Source of the DNA: Limnohabitans parvus II-B4
GTDB lineage: Bacteria > Pseudomonadota > Gammaproteobacteria > Burkholderiales > Burkholderiaceae_C
Assembly: GCF_003063455.1 (NCBI RefSeq)
Contig: NZ_NESN01000002.1
Coordinates: forward strand, 723,538 to 787,537
Direction of reading: 5' to 3'
Length of the DNA stretch: 64,000 bases
Positions 52,797-60,862 of this stretch are shown in pieces. A program made the position numbers and the translations under genes. Each line of letters begins with the position of its first letter. The first letter of the stretch is position 1. The notes beneath the pieces were generated by a model. It made no database searches and was not told where the DNA came from. It was given only the letters and a program-made list of their open reading frames with translations.

Positions 52797-53624
52797 ATGA
52801 ACACACCTGTCCGTTTCTGGGCCGATCTGAGCACCACCGATTTTGCCGGGCTGGACCTGTTGCGCACCATCGCAGTCTTGCCGGTGGCGGCCACCGAACA
52901 GCATGGCCCACACCTGCCGCTCTCCGTAGACACCGATTTGGTCAACGGCGTGGTGGCGGCTTGCTTGCCGCACTTGCCTGCCGACTTACCGGCTTTGTTT
53001 TTGCCCACCCAAACGGTGGGCCTGAGCCCTGAGCATGCGCGTTTTGCAGGCACCTTGACGCTCAAGGCAGAAACTGTGATCCGTTTGTGGACCGACATCG
53101 GTGAGTCGGTGGCGGCCAGCGGCGTGAAAAAGCTGGTGCTGCTCAACGCCCATGGCGGACAAGTGAGCGTGATGGACATCGTGGCGCGGGATTTGCGGGC
53201 CCGGCTGGGCATGCTGGTCTACAGCGTGAGCTGGTTCAATTTGCCGCTGTGCGATGCGCAAGGCGCTGACGTGAATGCGCTGTTCCCACCCGAAGAACAC
53301 CGTTTTGGCGTGCACGCGGGCGATACCGAGACGTCGATGATGCTGGCGCTGCGCTCCGAACAGGTGCGTATGGACTTGGCGCAAAACTTCCGATCCACCT
53401 CGCAAGACCGCGCCGAGCGGTTCGACATATTGGGCAACGGCAAAAGTGCCAAGCTGGGCTGGCAAATGCAGGACTACAACCGCCACGGTGCGGCGGGCAA
53501 CGCCTTGGCCGCCACCGCCGAAAAAGGCCAGGCTTTGCTGAGCGCCTCGGGCCGGGCGCTGGCGCAGTTGTTGGGTGAAATTGACCGTTTGCCGCCCGAC
53601 ACCCTGAGCGATTCGGTGGGCTGA
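52797..53624 (+). CDS. Creatininase-family metallohydrolase
   Basis: A 275-residue member of the creatininase/creatinine-amidohydrolase family. The metal-ligand motifs are visible: ATEQHGPHLPLSVDTDL near residue 35, NAHGG near residue 120 and HAGDTETSMML near residue 175. Such proteins act on cyclic amides or formamides (for example in flavin, mycofactocin or riboflavin pathways), so the reaction is not specified. It is divergent from dsbD and convergent with the Tgl-like gene (13 bp between stops). Confidence 0.88.
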   Translation: MNTPVRFWADLSTTDFAGLDLLRTIAVLPVAATEQHGPHLPLSVDTDLVNGVVAACLPHLPADLPALFLPTQTVGLSPEHARFAGTLTLKAETVIRLWTDIGESVAASGVKKLVLLNAHGGQVSVMDIVARDLRARLGMLVYSVSWFNLPLCDAQGADVNALFPPEEHRFGVHAGDTETSMMLALRSEQVRMDLAQNFRSTSQDRAERFDILGNGKSAKLGWQMQDYNRHGAAGNALAATAEKGQALLSASGRALAQLLGEIDRLPPDTLSDSVG

Positions 53625-53637
53625 AAACGGCCGGTCT

Positions 53638-54801
53638 TCAGAAGCTGGGCAGCACCAACTCGCAGTGTTCGCGGCTCACGCTTTTGGGGTATTCGCGGGT
53701 GGTGTCGATGCAGCCGCCTTCGGCATAAACGCCTTTGGGGTCGCGCATGCGCAGCATGCGCTCCAAAACCTGGGTTCGGGCTGCTGGGTTGGCTTCGGTT
53801 TGCGCCACCAGAGCCTCGACCACTGTCTCATCCATCTGCAACGCACCTTGGGCGTCTGTATAGGCACCGTCTTTCCAGTGGAAGATTTCGATGGCTTTGG
53901 ACTCGAGCGTGTAGGGCGTGTCGCGCTTCCAGAAGTTGCTGAACAAGCCGCCCCCCATGTAGAGGACCCATGAGCCTTCGTAGCCGGTGACGTCTGAGGA
54001 GCGCTCATCCGGGTTGCGAAACCACAGGCGGTCGCCCGGCACATAAAAGCGCCCAGGCAAGGGCGCTTCCATGCTGCCGTATTCGACCAGATAGACCTCA
54101 TGGAATTGGCCCGATCGCACCGCGTGGACTTGGTTCAGGCTTTGCAACTGGGCCAGCAGTTCGGGGTTTTCGGATTTGAGCTCTTGCGCGATGCCCAACA
54201 AAATCACGTACTCGGTCGCCCGGTAACAAGAAAAGTCGTACAGCTTGCCCGTGGCATCGGGTTGGGTGGCTGCGGTCAGTGCCTCGACCAAGCAGCGGCC
54301 TGGCTGCAAAATGAATCCTGCGTCGTCGCCCCCGTCTTGCCAAAAGGCTTGTGGACGCTCGGCCGCATCGGTTTTGAAGGCCAAAGCGGTTTTTCGGGCG
54401 TCCAAGGCCATGTTGCGCCGCACCCGGATGTGCGAGGTCAGCGAGTCGAGGCTGGCAAACTGAAACCGGTGGGGGGAGCCGAGCAAGGCCACCCAGATTT
54501 CGCGCTCCAAGGCCCAGGCTTCGTCCGTTTGAGGGGTGTGGCCCAGTTTGTCGTGCAAGGCCAAGGTGTCGTGGCCCGGCATGCACCGCGCTCTGAAGTC
54601 GGGCCGCAGCGTGCAGATCAGTGCCACTTGTGACCCTTGCAAGGGAAGGGTCAAGGTCTGAACGGCTGATGCAAGCGCCCATTTGTCCAACAAAGCCACC
54701 AAATCGCGAGCCAGCCGGTCAGCATCGGCGGCTTGCAGGGTGGTGAGCTGGATGCCGCCCTCCAAGGACTGGAGGGCCAACCAGGCGGTTGAACTGTTCA
54801 T
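53638..54801 (-). CDS. Uncharacterised protein with a possible Tgl (spore-coat transglutaminase)-like domain
   Basis: A 387-residue protein with no signal peptide or membrane helix. The middle and C-terminal part resembles Bacillus subtilis Tgl as I recall it: YDFSCYRATEYVILLG (Cys192) fits the region of Tgl Cys116, VPGDRLWFRNPD (254-265) fits its GDCLYFKNPE, and EGSWVLYMGGGLF (275-287) fits GENVILLG. In my alignment the Tgl residues Glu115 and Glu187 fall on Ser191 and Ser277. It is single-copy between two hydrolase genes. The start at 54801 (MNSSTAWLALQSLEGG) is preferred over 54876. Confidence 0.7.
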   Translation of the reverse strand: MNSSTAWLALQSLEGGIQLTTLQAADADRLARDLVALLDKWALASAVQTLTLPLQGSQVALICTLRPDFRARCMPGHDTLALHDKLGHTPQTDEAWALEREIWVALLGSPHRFQFASLDSLTSHIRVRRNMALDARKTALAFKTDAAERPQAFWQDGGDDAGFILQPGRCLVEALTAATQPDATGKLYDFSCYRATEYVILLGIAQELKSENPELLAQLQSLNQVHAVRSGQFHEVYLVEYGSMEAPLPGRFYVPGDRLWFRNPDERSSDVTGYEGSWVLYMGGGLFSNFWKRDTPYTLESKAIEIFHWKDGAYTDAQGALQMDETVVEALVAQTEANPAARTQVLERMLRMRDPKGVYAEGGCIDTTREYPKSVSREHCELVLPSF

Positions 54802-54911
54802 GGTTTGATTCTGCCTGCAAACCGAAGGGGTATTTCCTAGGGAATGTACCTGTGCACCATGAACGTGCCCTGACATTGGCCGGATGTCAAAAAATGAGCC
54901 CGGCCTCCGGT

Positions 54912-55586
54912 TCAGGCGAACGTGACCCAGTCTTTGTGCGCGTCACTGTCCAGGTGCGGCAAGGTGTTGTAGGTCAGCAGCATGTGCCGCTTGGGGGTGA
55001 AGACGAACTCGGTGAGCGCCGTGTTGCGGATGCGCAGGTTCAGCTCGATGGTGGTTTCGGGCGGGGTGCCCAGAACCCGGCCCACGGCCGTCGAGATGGG
55101 GCCGCCGCTCGAGACAATCATCACGTCTCCGGTGTGTGACTGCCGCACATGGTCAAGCGCCGCTTCGATGCCGCCCACAAAGTCGGCATAGCTGGGCATG
55201 TCACGCGGCTGGGTGCGTCCGGCCATCCAGGCCTGCAAGGCGTCGCGCAGCAGGCGAAAGTGGTGACGGTAGAGCTCGGGCGTGTCCGGTTTGGCCAGCG
55301 GCTCGGGGTGGATGGACTCGATCAGCGCGTGGCTGTCGTATTCGTTCAGACCCTGCCACACGGACGGGGTGTGCGGCAGGCCCGCACCTTCGGCAATGCC
55401 TTCCCAGGTTTGGCGGTGGCGCTTCAAGCTACCCATGAGCACCGCTTCGAGCGGCTTGCCCTGCAGTTTGGGCCGCAAATACTCACCCAAGCGCACGGCC
55501 TGCTGGCGGCCCAGTGGGCTGAGTTGATCGTAGTCATCGGCCCCGAAAGAGGCTTGTCCGTGGCGGACCAAATAGAGGGTTCCCAT
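54912..55586 (-). CDS. Histidine phosphatase family protein
   Basis: A 224-residue phosphoglycerate-mutase-like phosphatase. The catalytic motif LVRHGQASFG lies near the N-terminus, and HTGDVMIVSSGGPIS near residue 165 holds the place of the second conserved region, though the usual GHG is SGG. The ATG at 55586 (MGTLYLVRHG) is chosen; a longer frame to 55679 would overlap the PhzF gene. Substrate is unknown. It follows PhzF on the same strand with about 50 bp between them. Confidence 0.88.
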   Translation of the reverse strand: MGTLYLVRHGQASFGADDYDQLSPLGRQQAVRLGEYLRPKLQGKPLEAVLMGSLKRHRQTWEGIAEGAGLPHTPSVWQGLNEYDSHALIESIHPEPLAKPDTPELYRHHFRLLRDALQAWMAGRTQPRDMPSYADFVGGIEAALDHVRQSHTGDVMIVSSGGPISTAVGRVLGTPPETTIELNLRIRNTALTEFVFTPKRHMLLTYNTLPHLDSDAHKDWVTFA

Positions 55587-55635
55587 GGGCTGCGATTGTG
55601 CGCAGCCCAAGGCTTTTCGCCTGTCGCTGGGGTGA

Positions 55636-56559
55636 TCAGAGGGTGACGGTGCCTTGGATGCATCCGACCACATCGCCACCCACCCAGACTTGGCCGCCTT
55701 CGTCTTGTGACAAGAACACCTGACCGGCGCGGCCCCGCGCGGTGCCCTGGCGGGCGCTGTAGCGGGTGGGCATGTGGCCTTCGGCCATCAGCCATTGCGC
55801 CAGCGACGCATTGAGGCTGCCGGTGACCGGGTCTTCGGCGATGCCCACCGGGGCGGCAAAGGCGCGCACTTCCAGGTCGGTCAGGTCGTTGGCGATGCGG
55901 GTTGAAGCGGCGAAGGCGCGGGCCTCGCGGTTGGCGCGGCGGATCAGGCTGCCTGCGCTGACCTCTCGTTTGGCCGCCACGCCCACTTTGGTGTTCAGGC
56001 GCTTGAGCGCCGCGTGGTCCGGCTCCAGCGCAAGCAGGCTGTCCACCGAGTCGATCAAAATGCCCAGCCAATGCGGGCCGTTGTTCAGGTCTTGCGCGGC
56101 CAGCACCTCGTCGGCCTGCAGGCCCAGCGCCGCCAGCACCTCGGTCAGCAGCGCTGGCGCTGGGGTTTGGCGCTGTAAGGGCGGCGCAGCAAAGGCCCAG
56201 CGGCCGTCGACTGATTTCAAACTGACCAGACCCACGCCGCACTCCTGCACCAGCTGACCGCTTTGCCGGGGCTGGCCGCCCGCCTTGAGCCAAGCGTGGG
56301 CCGTGCCCAGTGTCGGGTGGCCCGCGAAAGGCAGCTCAGCGCCGGGCGTGAAGATGCGCACCCGGTAATCGGCCCCGCCCGCAGCCCCTTCGGGCGTGGG
56401 CGGCAGCACAAAGGTGGTTTCGCTCAGCTGCGTCCAGCGGGCAAAAGCCTGCATTTGCGCATCAGACAGATCTGTGCCGTTCAGCACCACGGCCAGCGGG
56501 TTGCCCAATAGTGCGGCATCGGTGAAGACGTCGACTTGTTGGAAGGCGCGGGTTTTCAT
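55636..56559 (-). CDS. PhzF-family isomerase-like protein
   Basis: A 307-residue protein of the diaminopimelate-epimerase-like fold. The N-terminus FQQVDVFTDAALLGNPLAVVL contains the family's GNP motif, the catalytic Glu lies in QLSETTFVLPP, and FAGHPTLGTAHAWL is diagnostic. It ends near QTPEDPVTGSLNASL-like sequence (VGIAEDPVTGSLNASLAQWL in this protein). No other phenazine genes are present, so the role is probably in other metabolism. It lies between an aminotransferase and the phosphatase. Confidence 0.9.
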   Translation of the reverse strand: MKTRAFQQVDVFTDAALLGNPLAVVLNGTDLSDAQMQAFARWTQLSETTFVLPPTPEGAAGGADYRVRIFTPGAELPFAGHPTLGTAHAWLKAGGQPRQSGQLVQECGVGLVSLKSVDGRWAFAAPPLQRQTPAPALLTEVLAALGLQADEVLAAQDLNNGPHWLGILIDSVDSLLALEPDHAALKRLNTKVGVAAKREVSAGSLIRRANREARAFAASTRIANDLTDLEVRAFAAPVGIAEDPVTGSLNASLAQWLMAEGHMPTRYSARQGTARGRAGQVFLSQDEGGQVWVGGDVVGCIQGTVTL

Positions 56560-56581
56560 GGCGTTGTCCTGAGGTGATAGG

Positions 56582-57766
56582 TCAGAGCGATTCGCGAATC
56601 GCTGCGGCCAGTGCCGTCATGCCCGTGTTGATCTGGTCCACCGTGGCGGTCACAAAGGACAGGCGCAGGGTGCTTTCGTCCGCGCCTTCGGCGTAGAAAG
56701 CCGAGCCGGGCACAAAGGCCACGCCTTTTTCCACGGCTTTGTCCAGCAAAGGAATCGCCTTGAGGCCCTGGGGCAGTTGCACCCACAAGAACATGCCACC
56801 CACCGGGCGGCTCCAGGTCAGGCCCAGGCCAGCCATCTCGCGGTCCATCGCCGCCAGCATGGCTTCGCACTGCTGTTTGTACAGGGCTCGGATGGTGGGC
56901 ACATGGCGCTCGATGAAGCCGTCTTTGAGCACTTCAGCCACCACACGCTGGTTGAAGCTGGGCGTGTGCAGGTCGGCCGCTTGCTTGGCCTGCAAGAGCT
57001 TGGGGTAGAGCGCTTTGGGTGCGACCAGGTAGCCCAGGCGCAGGCCGGGGGCCAGAATTTTGGAGAAGGAGCCGAGGTACACGCTGCCTTCGGGATGGCG
57101 TGAACTGAGGGAGGGCGCGGGGGGCGCGTCAAACCACAGGTCGCCGTAGGGGTTGTCTTCGATGATCGGCAAGCCAGACTCGACAGCCACTTGGGCCACG
57201 GCGGCGCGGCGCGCTTCGGTCATGGTGCGGCCAGTGGGGTTCTGGAAGTTGGGCAGCAGATACACAAAGCGGGCTTTGTCGGCCCCGGTGCCCACTTTGG
57301 CGCGCAGGTCAGCGGGGTCGACGCCGTGGTCGTCGCTGCCCACGCTCACCAGCGTCGGCTCCATGGGGGTGAAGGCTTGCAGTGCGCCCAAGTAGGTTGG
57401 GGTCTCCACCAAAATTCGGCTGCCCGCGTCGATCAGGATCTTGGCCACCAGGTCCAGCCCTTGCTGGCTGCCCGTGGTGATCAGCACTTGGTCGGGGCTG
57501 ACGTTCATGCCTTGCTTGAGCAGGTCGTGGGCCACCCATTCCCGCAGCGGCGCATAGCCTTCGCTGGCGGCGTACTGCAAAGCGGCTTTGCCGTCATCTC
57601 TCAGCACACGCTCGCTGGCTTCGCGCATGGCGTCGATCGGGAAGGTCTGCGGCGAGGGCAGGCCTCCCGCAAAACTGATGATGCCGGGCTTTTCAGTGAC
57701 CTTGAGGATCTCGCGGATCACCGAGGGGTTCATTTTTTCGGCGCGTTGGGCCAGTTTCCAGTTCAT
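56582..57766 (-). CDS. PLP-dependent aminotransferase, 2-aminoadipate (LysN/Aro8)-like
   Basis: A 394-residue fold-type I aminotransferase. GLPSPQTFP and the LPNFQNPTGRTMT segment match LysN-like 2-aminoadipate transaminases; the PLP-binding Lys lies in YLGSFSKILAPGLRLGYLVAP. Substrate choice (aromatic, branched-chain or 2-aminoadipate) is uncertain. It is followed by PhzF after 22 bp and preceded by the DMT exporter after 22 bp, so three genes may be cotranscribed. Confidence 0.9.
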   Translation of the reverse strand: MNWKLAQRAEKMNPSVIREILKVTEKPGIISFAGGLPSPQTFPIDAMREASERVLRDDGKAALQYAASEGYAPLREWVAHDLLKQGMNVSPDQVLITTGSQQGLDLVAKILIDAGSRILVETPTYLGALQAFTPMEPTLVSVGSDDHGVDPADLRAKVGTGADKARFVYLLPNFQNPTGRTMTEARRAAVAQVAVESGLPIIEDNPYGDLWFDAPPAPSLSSRHPEGSVYLGSFSKILAPGLRLGYLVAPKALYPKLLQAKQAADLHTPSFNQRVVAEVLKDGFIERHVPTIRALYKQQCEAMLAAMDREMAGLGLTWSRPVGGMFLWVQLPQGLKAIPLLDKAVEKGVAFVPGSAFYAEGADESTLRLSFVTATVDQINTGMTALAAAIRESL

Positions 57767-57788
57767 GTTGTGCTCCTCAAACGTGTGT

Positions 57789-58706
57789 TCAGTTGGATTT
57801 TGGGGCGTTCGCCATGCGCCGCCCCATGAAAACCGTGGCTACGACCAGCAGGGCAAAACCCAGGGTCATGGCATCCAGTGATTCTCCCAGCAAAGGGACG
57901 GCTGCCAGAATGCTGATGAAAGGTTGCAGCAATTGCAACTGGCTCACCCGCAGCGGGCCGCCCAGCGACAGGCCTCGGAACCAGGCGAAAAAACCTGCCC
58001 ACATGGAAAATACGCCCACATAGAGCAGGGCCATCCACGATGTTGGCGCAATAGATTGTTCGGGCCAGGTGAGCCAGGCTCCCGGCAATGTCACAGGCAG
58101 GGCCATCACGCAGACCCAGCTGATGACCCTCTCCGCCCCCAAGCTGGCTGTGACTTTGGCTCCGGCCACATAACCCAGCGATGCGGCCAGCACCGCGCCC
58201 ACCAGCAGGGTGTCGGCCCAGGTCAGGCCAAAGCCGTGACCTATTTGTGAGGCACGCAGCAGGCTGTAGACCGCCACCAAGGCGCTGCCCAAAGCGGCAA
58301 ACACCCAAAACCCCAAGCGTGCGCGTTGGTGCATGAGCCAAGCGGCCGCCGCTGCCGTGGCCAGTGGCAGCAAGGCGGTGATCACGGCGGCGTGGCTGGC
58401 CGTGACATGGCGCAGCGCCCAGCCCAGCAGCAAGGGGTAACCGATCACATTGCCCGCCAGCGAGAGCAGCAAAGGGCCACGCTGGGAAGGCGTGGGGCGT
58501 GGTGCACGCACGGCCAGAAGGTAAACGAACGACAGGCCCCCGGCCAGCGCCGCACGCGCCCAAGTCACAAACCAGGGTGACATTTGCGGTGCGTCCACCG
58601 TGCCTGTGGCCAGGCGCGTCATGGGCAAGGTGAGTCCAAAAATGAACACGCCCAGAAGCCCCAGCCAAAGGCCCAGGTTCTCACGCTGTTGAGGGGTGTT
58701 GTTCAT
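57789..58706 (-). CDS. DMT/EamA-family exporter
   Basis: A 305-residue inner-membrane transporter with ten predicted helices in two EamA repeats. The first repeat starts LGLWLGLLGVFIFGLTLPMTRLAT and the second contains WMALLYVGVFSMWAGFFAWFRGL and LLQPFISILAAVPLLGE. Members export amino acids or other metabolites. Neighbours are an aminotransferase and a LysE-type exporter, which points to amino-acid efflux, but the substrate is unproven. Confidence 0.9.
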   Translation of the reverse strand: MNNTPQQRENLGLWLGLLGVFIFGLTLPMTRLATGTVDAPQMSPWFVTWARAALAGGLSFVYLLAVRAPRPTPSQRGPLLLSLAGNVIGYPLLLGWALRHVTASHAAVITALLPLATAAAAAWLMHQRARLGFWVFAALGSALVAVYSLLRASQIGHGFGLTWADTLLVGAVLAASLGYVAGAKVTASLGAERVISWVCVMALPVTLPGAWLTWPEQSIAPTSWMALLYVGVFSMWAGFFAWFRGLSLGGPLRVSQLQLLQPFISILAAVPLLGESLDAMTLGFALLVVATVFMGRRMANAPKSN

Positions 58707-58713
58707 TCGGGCA

Positions 58714-59331
58714 TCAAGCTGCGCTTTGGCGCAAGCCGTTCAAAATCCAAAAAGCGGTCGCCACCAGTGCCACCGACATGCAGCGGTTGAACATCAGCAA
58801 GCGGCGACCGTGCGCCAGCCAATGCCGCAGCATCGAGCCTGCCACCGCGTAGGTCAGGTTGCTGAAAAAACCATAGGCCACCATGATGGGCAGCAGCACC
58901 AGCGTGCGGGCCGTGGCGTCTTCGCGCCCGGCCACCCAACCCGCCACGATGGCCAAGGCCAGCATCCAGGCCTTGATGTTGAGGAACTGCAGGCCCACGC
59001 CTTGCACAAAGCCGACTTGCAGTTTGGCGCTGTCGGCCTGCTGCAAGCTGCCGCTGTGCCACAAACGCGAAGCCAGCCACAGCAAATAACCCGTGCCCAG
59101 CGTCACGATGCCCCAGCGCAAAGGGGGAAAGGCCACCACCAAACCGCCCAAGCCCGTGGCGCATAGGGTGAACAAAATGCCCCAGCCGACGGGCACCGCG
59201 CACACAAAGCGCATGGCGCGGCGCAGGCCGTGGTTGGCGGCCATGGCGGTCGACAGTGTGGTGTTGGGCCCGGGCGTGAAGCTGCTCACGGTGGCCAGCA
59301 CCAACAGGGCGCTGAGTTCTGAGGAGGTCAT
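58714..59331 (-). CDS. LysE/RhtB-family amino-acid exporter
   Basis: A 205-residue exporter with about five or six helices. It starts MTSSELSALLVLATVSSFTPGPNTTLS and has the diagnostic SFTPGPN block, plus GWGILFTLCATGLGGL and LNIKAWMLALAIVAGWV. It lies 7 bp before the DMT gene on the same strand and is divergent from the MocR regulator. The control region between them holds clear repeats, so the regulator probably controls this exporter. Confidence 0.9.
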   Translation of the reverse strand: MTSSELSALLVLATVSSFTPGPNTTLSTAMAANHGLRRAMRFVCAVPVGWGILFTLCATGLGGLVVAFPPLRWGIVTLGTGYLLWLASRLWHSGSLQQADSAKLQVGFVQGVGLQFLNIKAWMLALAIVAGWVAGREDATARTLVLLPIMVAYGFFSNLTYAVAGSMLRHWLAHGRRLLMFNRCMSVALVATAFWILNGLRQSAA

Positions 59332-59356
59332 ACCTTTGAATGTAGTGCCGAAATGA

Positions 59357-59399
59357 GTACAGTATCGGTACAGTTTGCGAGATCATTTTGAAAACTGTA
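59357..59399. promoter_or_regulatory. Putative MocR operator between LysE exporter and regulator
   Basis: Two direct GTACAGT copies (59357-59363 and 59368-59374) start 11 bp apart, one helical turn. The second also forms an inverted repeat, TACAGTTT (59369-59376) with AAACTGTA (59392-59399). Direct half-sites plus an inverted one are a common arrangement for MocR/GabR-type regulators. The site lies in the 97-bp gap between the divergent genes. Confidence 0.65.
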
Positions 59400-59437
59400 T
59401 TGCCCCGCCTGACCGCACACTTGTTTGAATGCAGCCC

Positions 59438-60850
59438 ATGTCTTTGCTCAGCCGTGAATCCACCCAACCTCTGACCGAGCAGCTCGCGCAGCGCTTTGTG
59501 ACGCGCATGCGTGACCAGTTGTGGGTCTCGGGGGCGCGTCTGCCTTCGGTGCGGCAATGCGCCCAGATGCATGGTGTGAGTGCCTCCACCGTGGTGGCCG
59601 CCTACGATTGGTTGGTGGCGCAGGGTTGGGTGGAGGCCCGCCCGAACCGGGGCTTTTTTGTGCGCGACCGGGGGCAACGCACACCGCCTTTACCAGCTGT
59701 GGCCGGGGGCGTTGTGCCCAGCCCGCCGCCTGTGAATGCCGCAAGCTTGATTCGCGGCATGTTCCATCAACCCAGCGCCGAGCCACAACCGGGCATGGGC
59801 GTGTTTCCTGCGGATTGGTTGGATGCCGATTTCTTGTCGGCGGCTTTGCGCAAAGTCGTGACCAGTCCAGCTTTGCGCGAGTCGTCCTTGCGTTATGGTG
59901 AGCCACAAGGGGACACTAGTTTGCGCGAAGCCCTCTCGTCCAAGTTGGCCAGCATGGGTTTGCACGCCGCGCCAGATCAGCTCATCACCACCGTGGGAGC
60001 GACCCATGCGCTGGACATCATCAGCCGCACCTTGTTGCGCCCGGGTGATTGCGTGATGGTCGAAGAGCCGGGTTGGGCCATTGAATTTGCCCGCTTGCAA
60101 AACCTGGGTGTGCGCATCCTGCCTGTGCCGCGCTTGGAGACGGGGCCTGACCTGGACGTGGTGGAGCGCTATGCCCAGTTGCATGCGCCCAAGATGATGG
60201 TCAGTGTGTCGGTCTTGCACAACCCCACGGGCTACGGTTTGTCCATGCCCGTGGCGCACCAGCTGGTGAACTTGGCGCACCGCTACCACTTCCATGTGGT
60301 CGAAGACGACACCTACGGGCACATGGCCCCGGCACATGCGGTGCGCTTGTCGGTGCTCGATGGCTTGCAGAAAACCATTTACGTCAGCGGTTACGCCAAG
60401 ATCCTCGCGCCCAGTTGGCGTGTGGGCTACATGGCTGCTCCAGCCGACTTGAAAGATGCGTTCTTGGACACCAAGCTCTTGTCCACGCTCACCACCCCGG
60501 TGCTGTTTGAAAAGGCATTGGCGCTGTGCCTGGAGCAAGGCGCGATTCGGCGGCACACCGAACGCTTGTCGCAACGGCTGGAGGCCGCCCGCAGCCGCAG
60601 TGTGAAGCTGGCGCTGGCGCACGGTTGCCAGTTTGTGGCACCGCCGCAGGGCCTGTTTGGTTGGGTGGATGTGGGTGTGGACACCGATCTGCTCGCGCTG
60701 CGCATGCACGATGCCGGGTACCTGTTGGCACCCGGCTCCTTGTTCCATGCCGACCGCAGGCCGGGTTCTTTGATGCGGGTGAACTTTGCCAGCACCCAAG
60801 ACGACAAGTTCTGGCGAGCCCTGGCCAAGACACGCACAGAACTGTTGTGA
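59438..60850 (+). CDS. MocR-family GntR/aminotransferase regulator
   Basis: A protein of about 470 residues that combines a GntR winged helix (QLAQRFVTRMRDQLWVSG and ARLPSVRQCAQMHGVSASTVVAAYDWL) with a C-terminal fold-type I aminotransferase domain. The latter has HNPTGYGLSMP and the PLP-Lys segment YVSGYAKILAPSWRVGYM. Such regulators bind PLP or an amino-acid adduct. It is divergent from the LysE exporter and likely regulates it. An ATG at 59429 is also possible. Confidence 0.91.
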   Translation: MSLLSRESTQPLTEQLAQRFVTRMRDQLWVSGARLPSVRQCAQMHGVSASTVVAAYDWLVAQGWVEARPNRGFFVRDRGQRTPPLPAVAGGVVPSPPPVNAASLIRGMFHQPSAEPQPGMGVFPADWLDADFLSAALRKVVTSPALRESSLRYGEPQGDTSLREALSSKLASMGLHAAPDQLITTVGATHALDIISRTLLRPGDCVMVEEPGWAIEFARLQNLGVRILPVPRLETGPDLDVVERYAQLHAPKMMVSVSVLHNPTGYGLSMPVAHQLVNLAHRYHFHVVEDDTYGHMAPAHAVRLSVLDGLQKTIYVSGYAKILAPSWRVGYMAAPADLKDAFLDTKLLSTLTTPVLFEKALALCLEQGAIRRHTERLSQRLEAARSRSVKLALAHGCQFVAPPQGLFGWVDVGVDTDLLALRMHDAGYLLAPGSLFHADRRPGSLMRVNFASTQDDKFWRALAKTRTELL

Positions 60851-60862
60851 GCGCAGCAGTGC

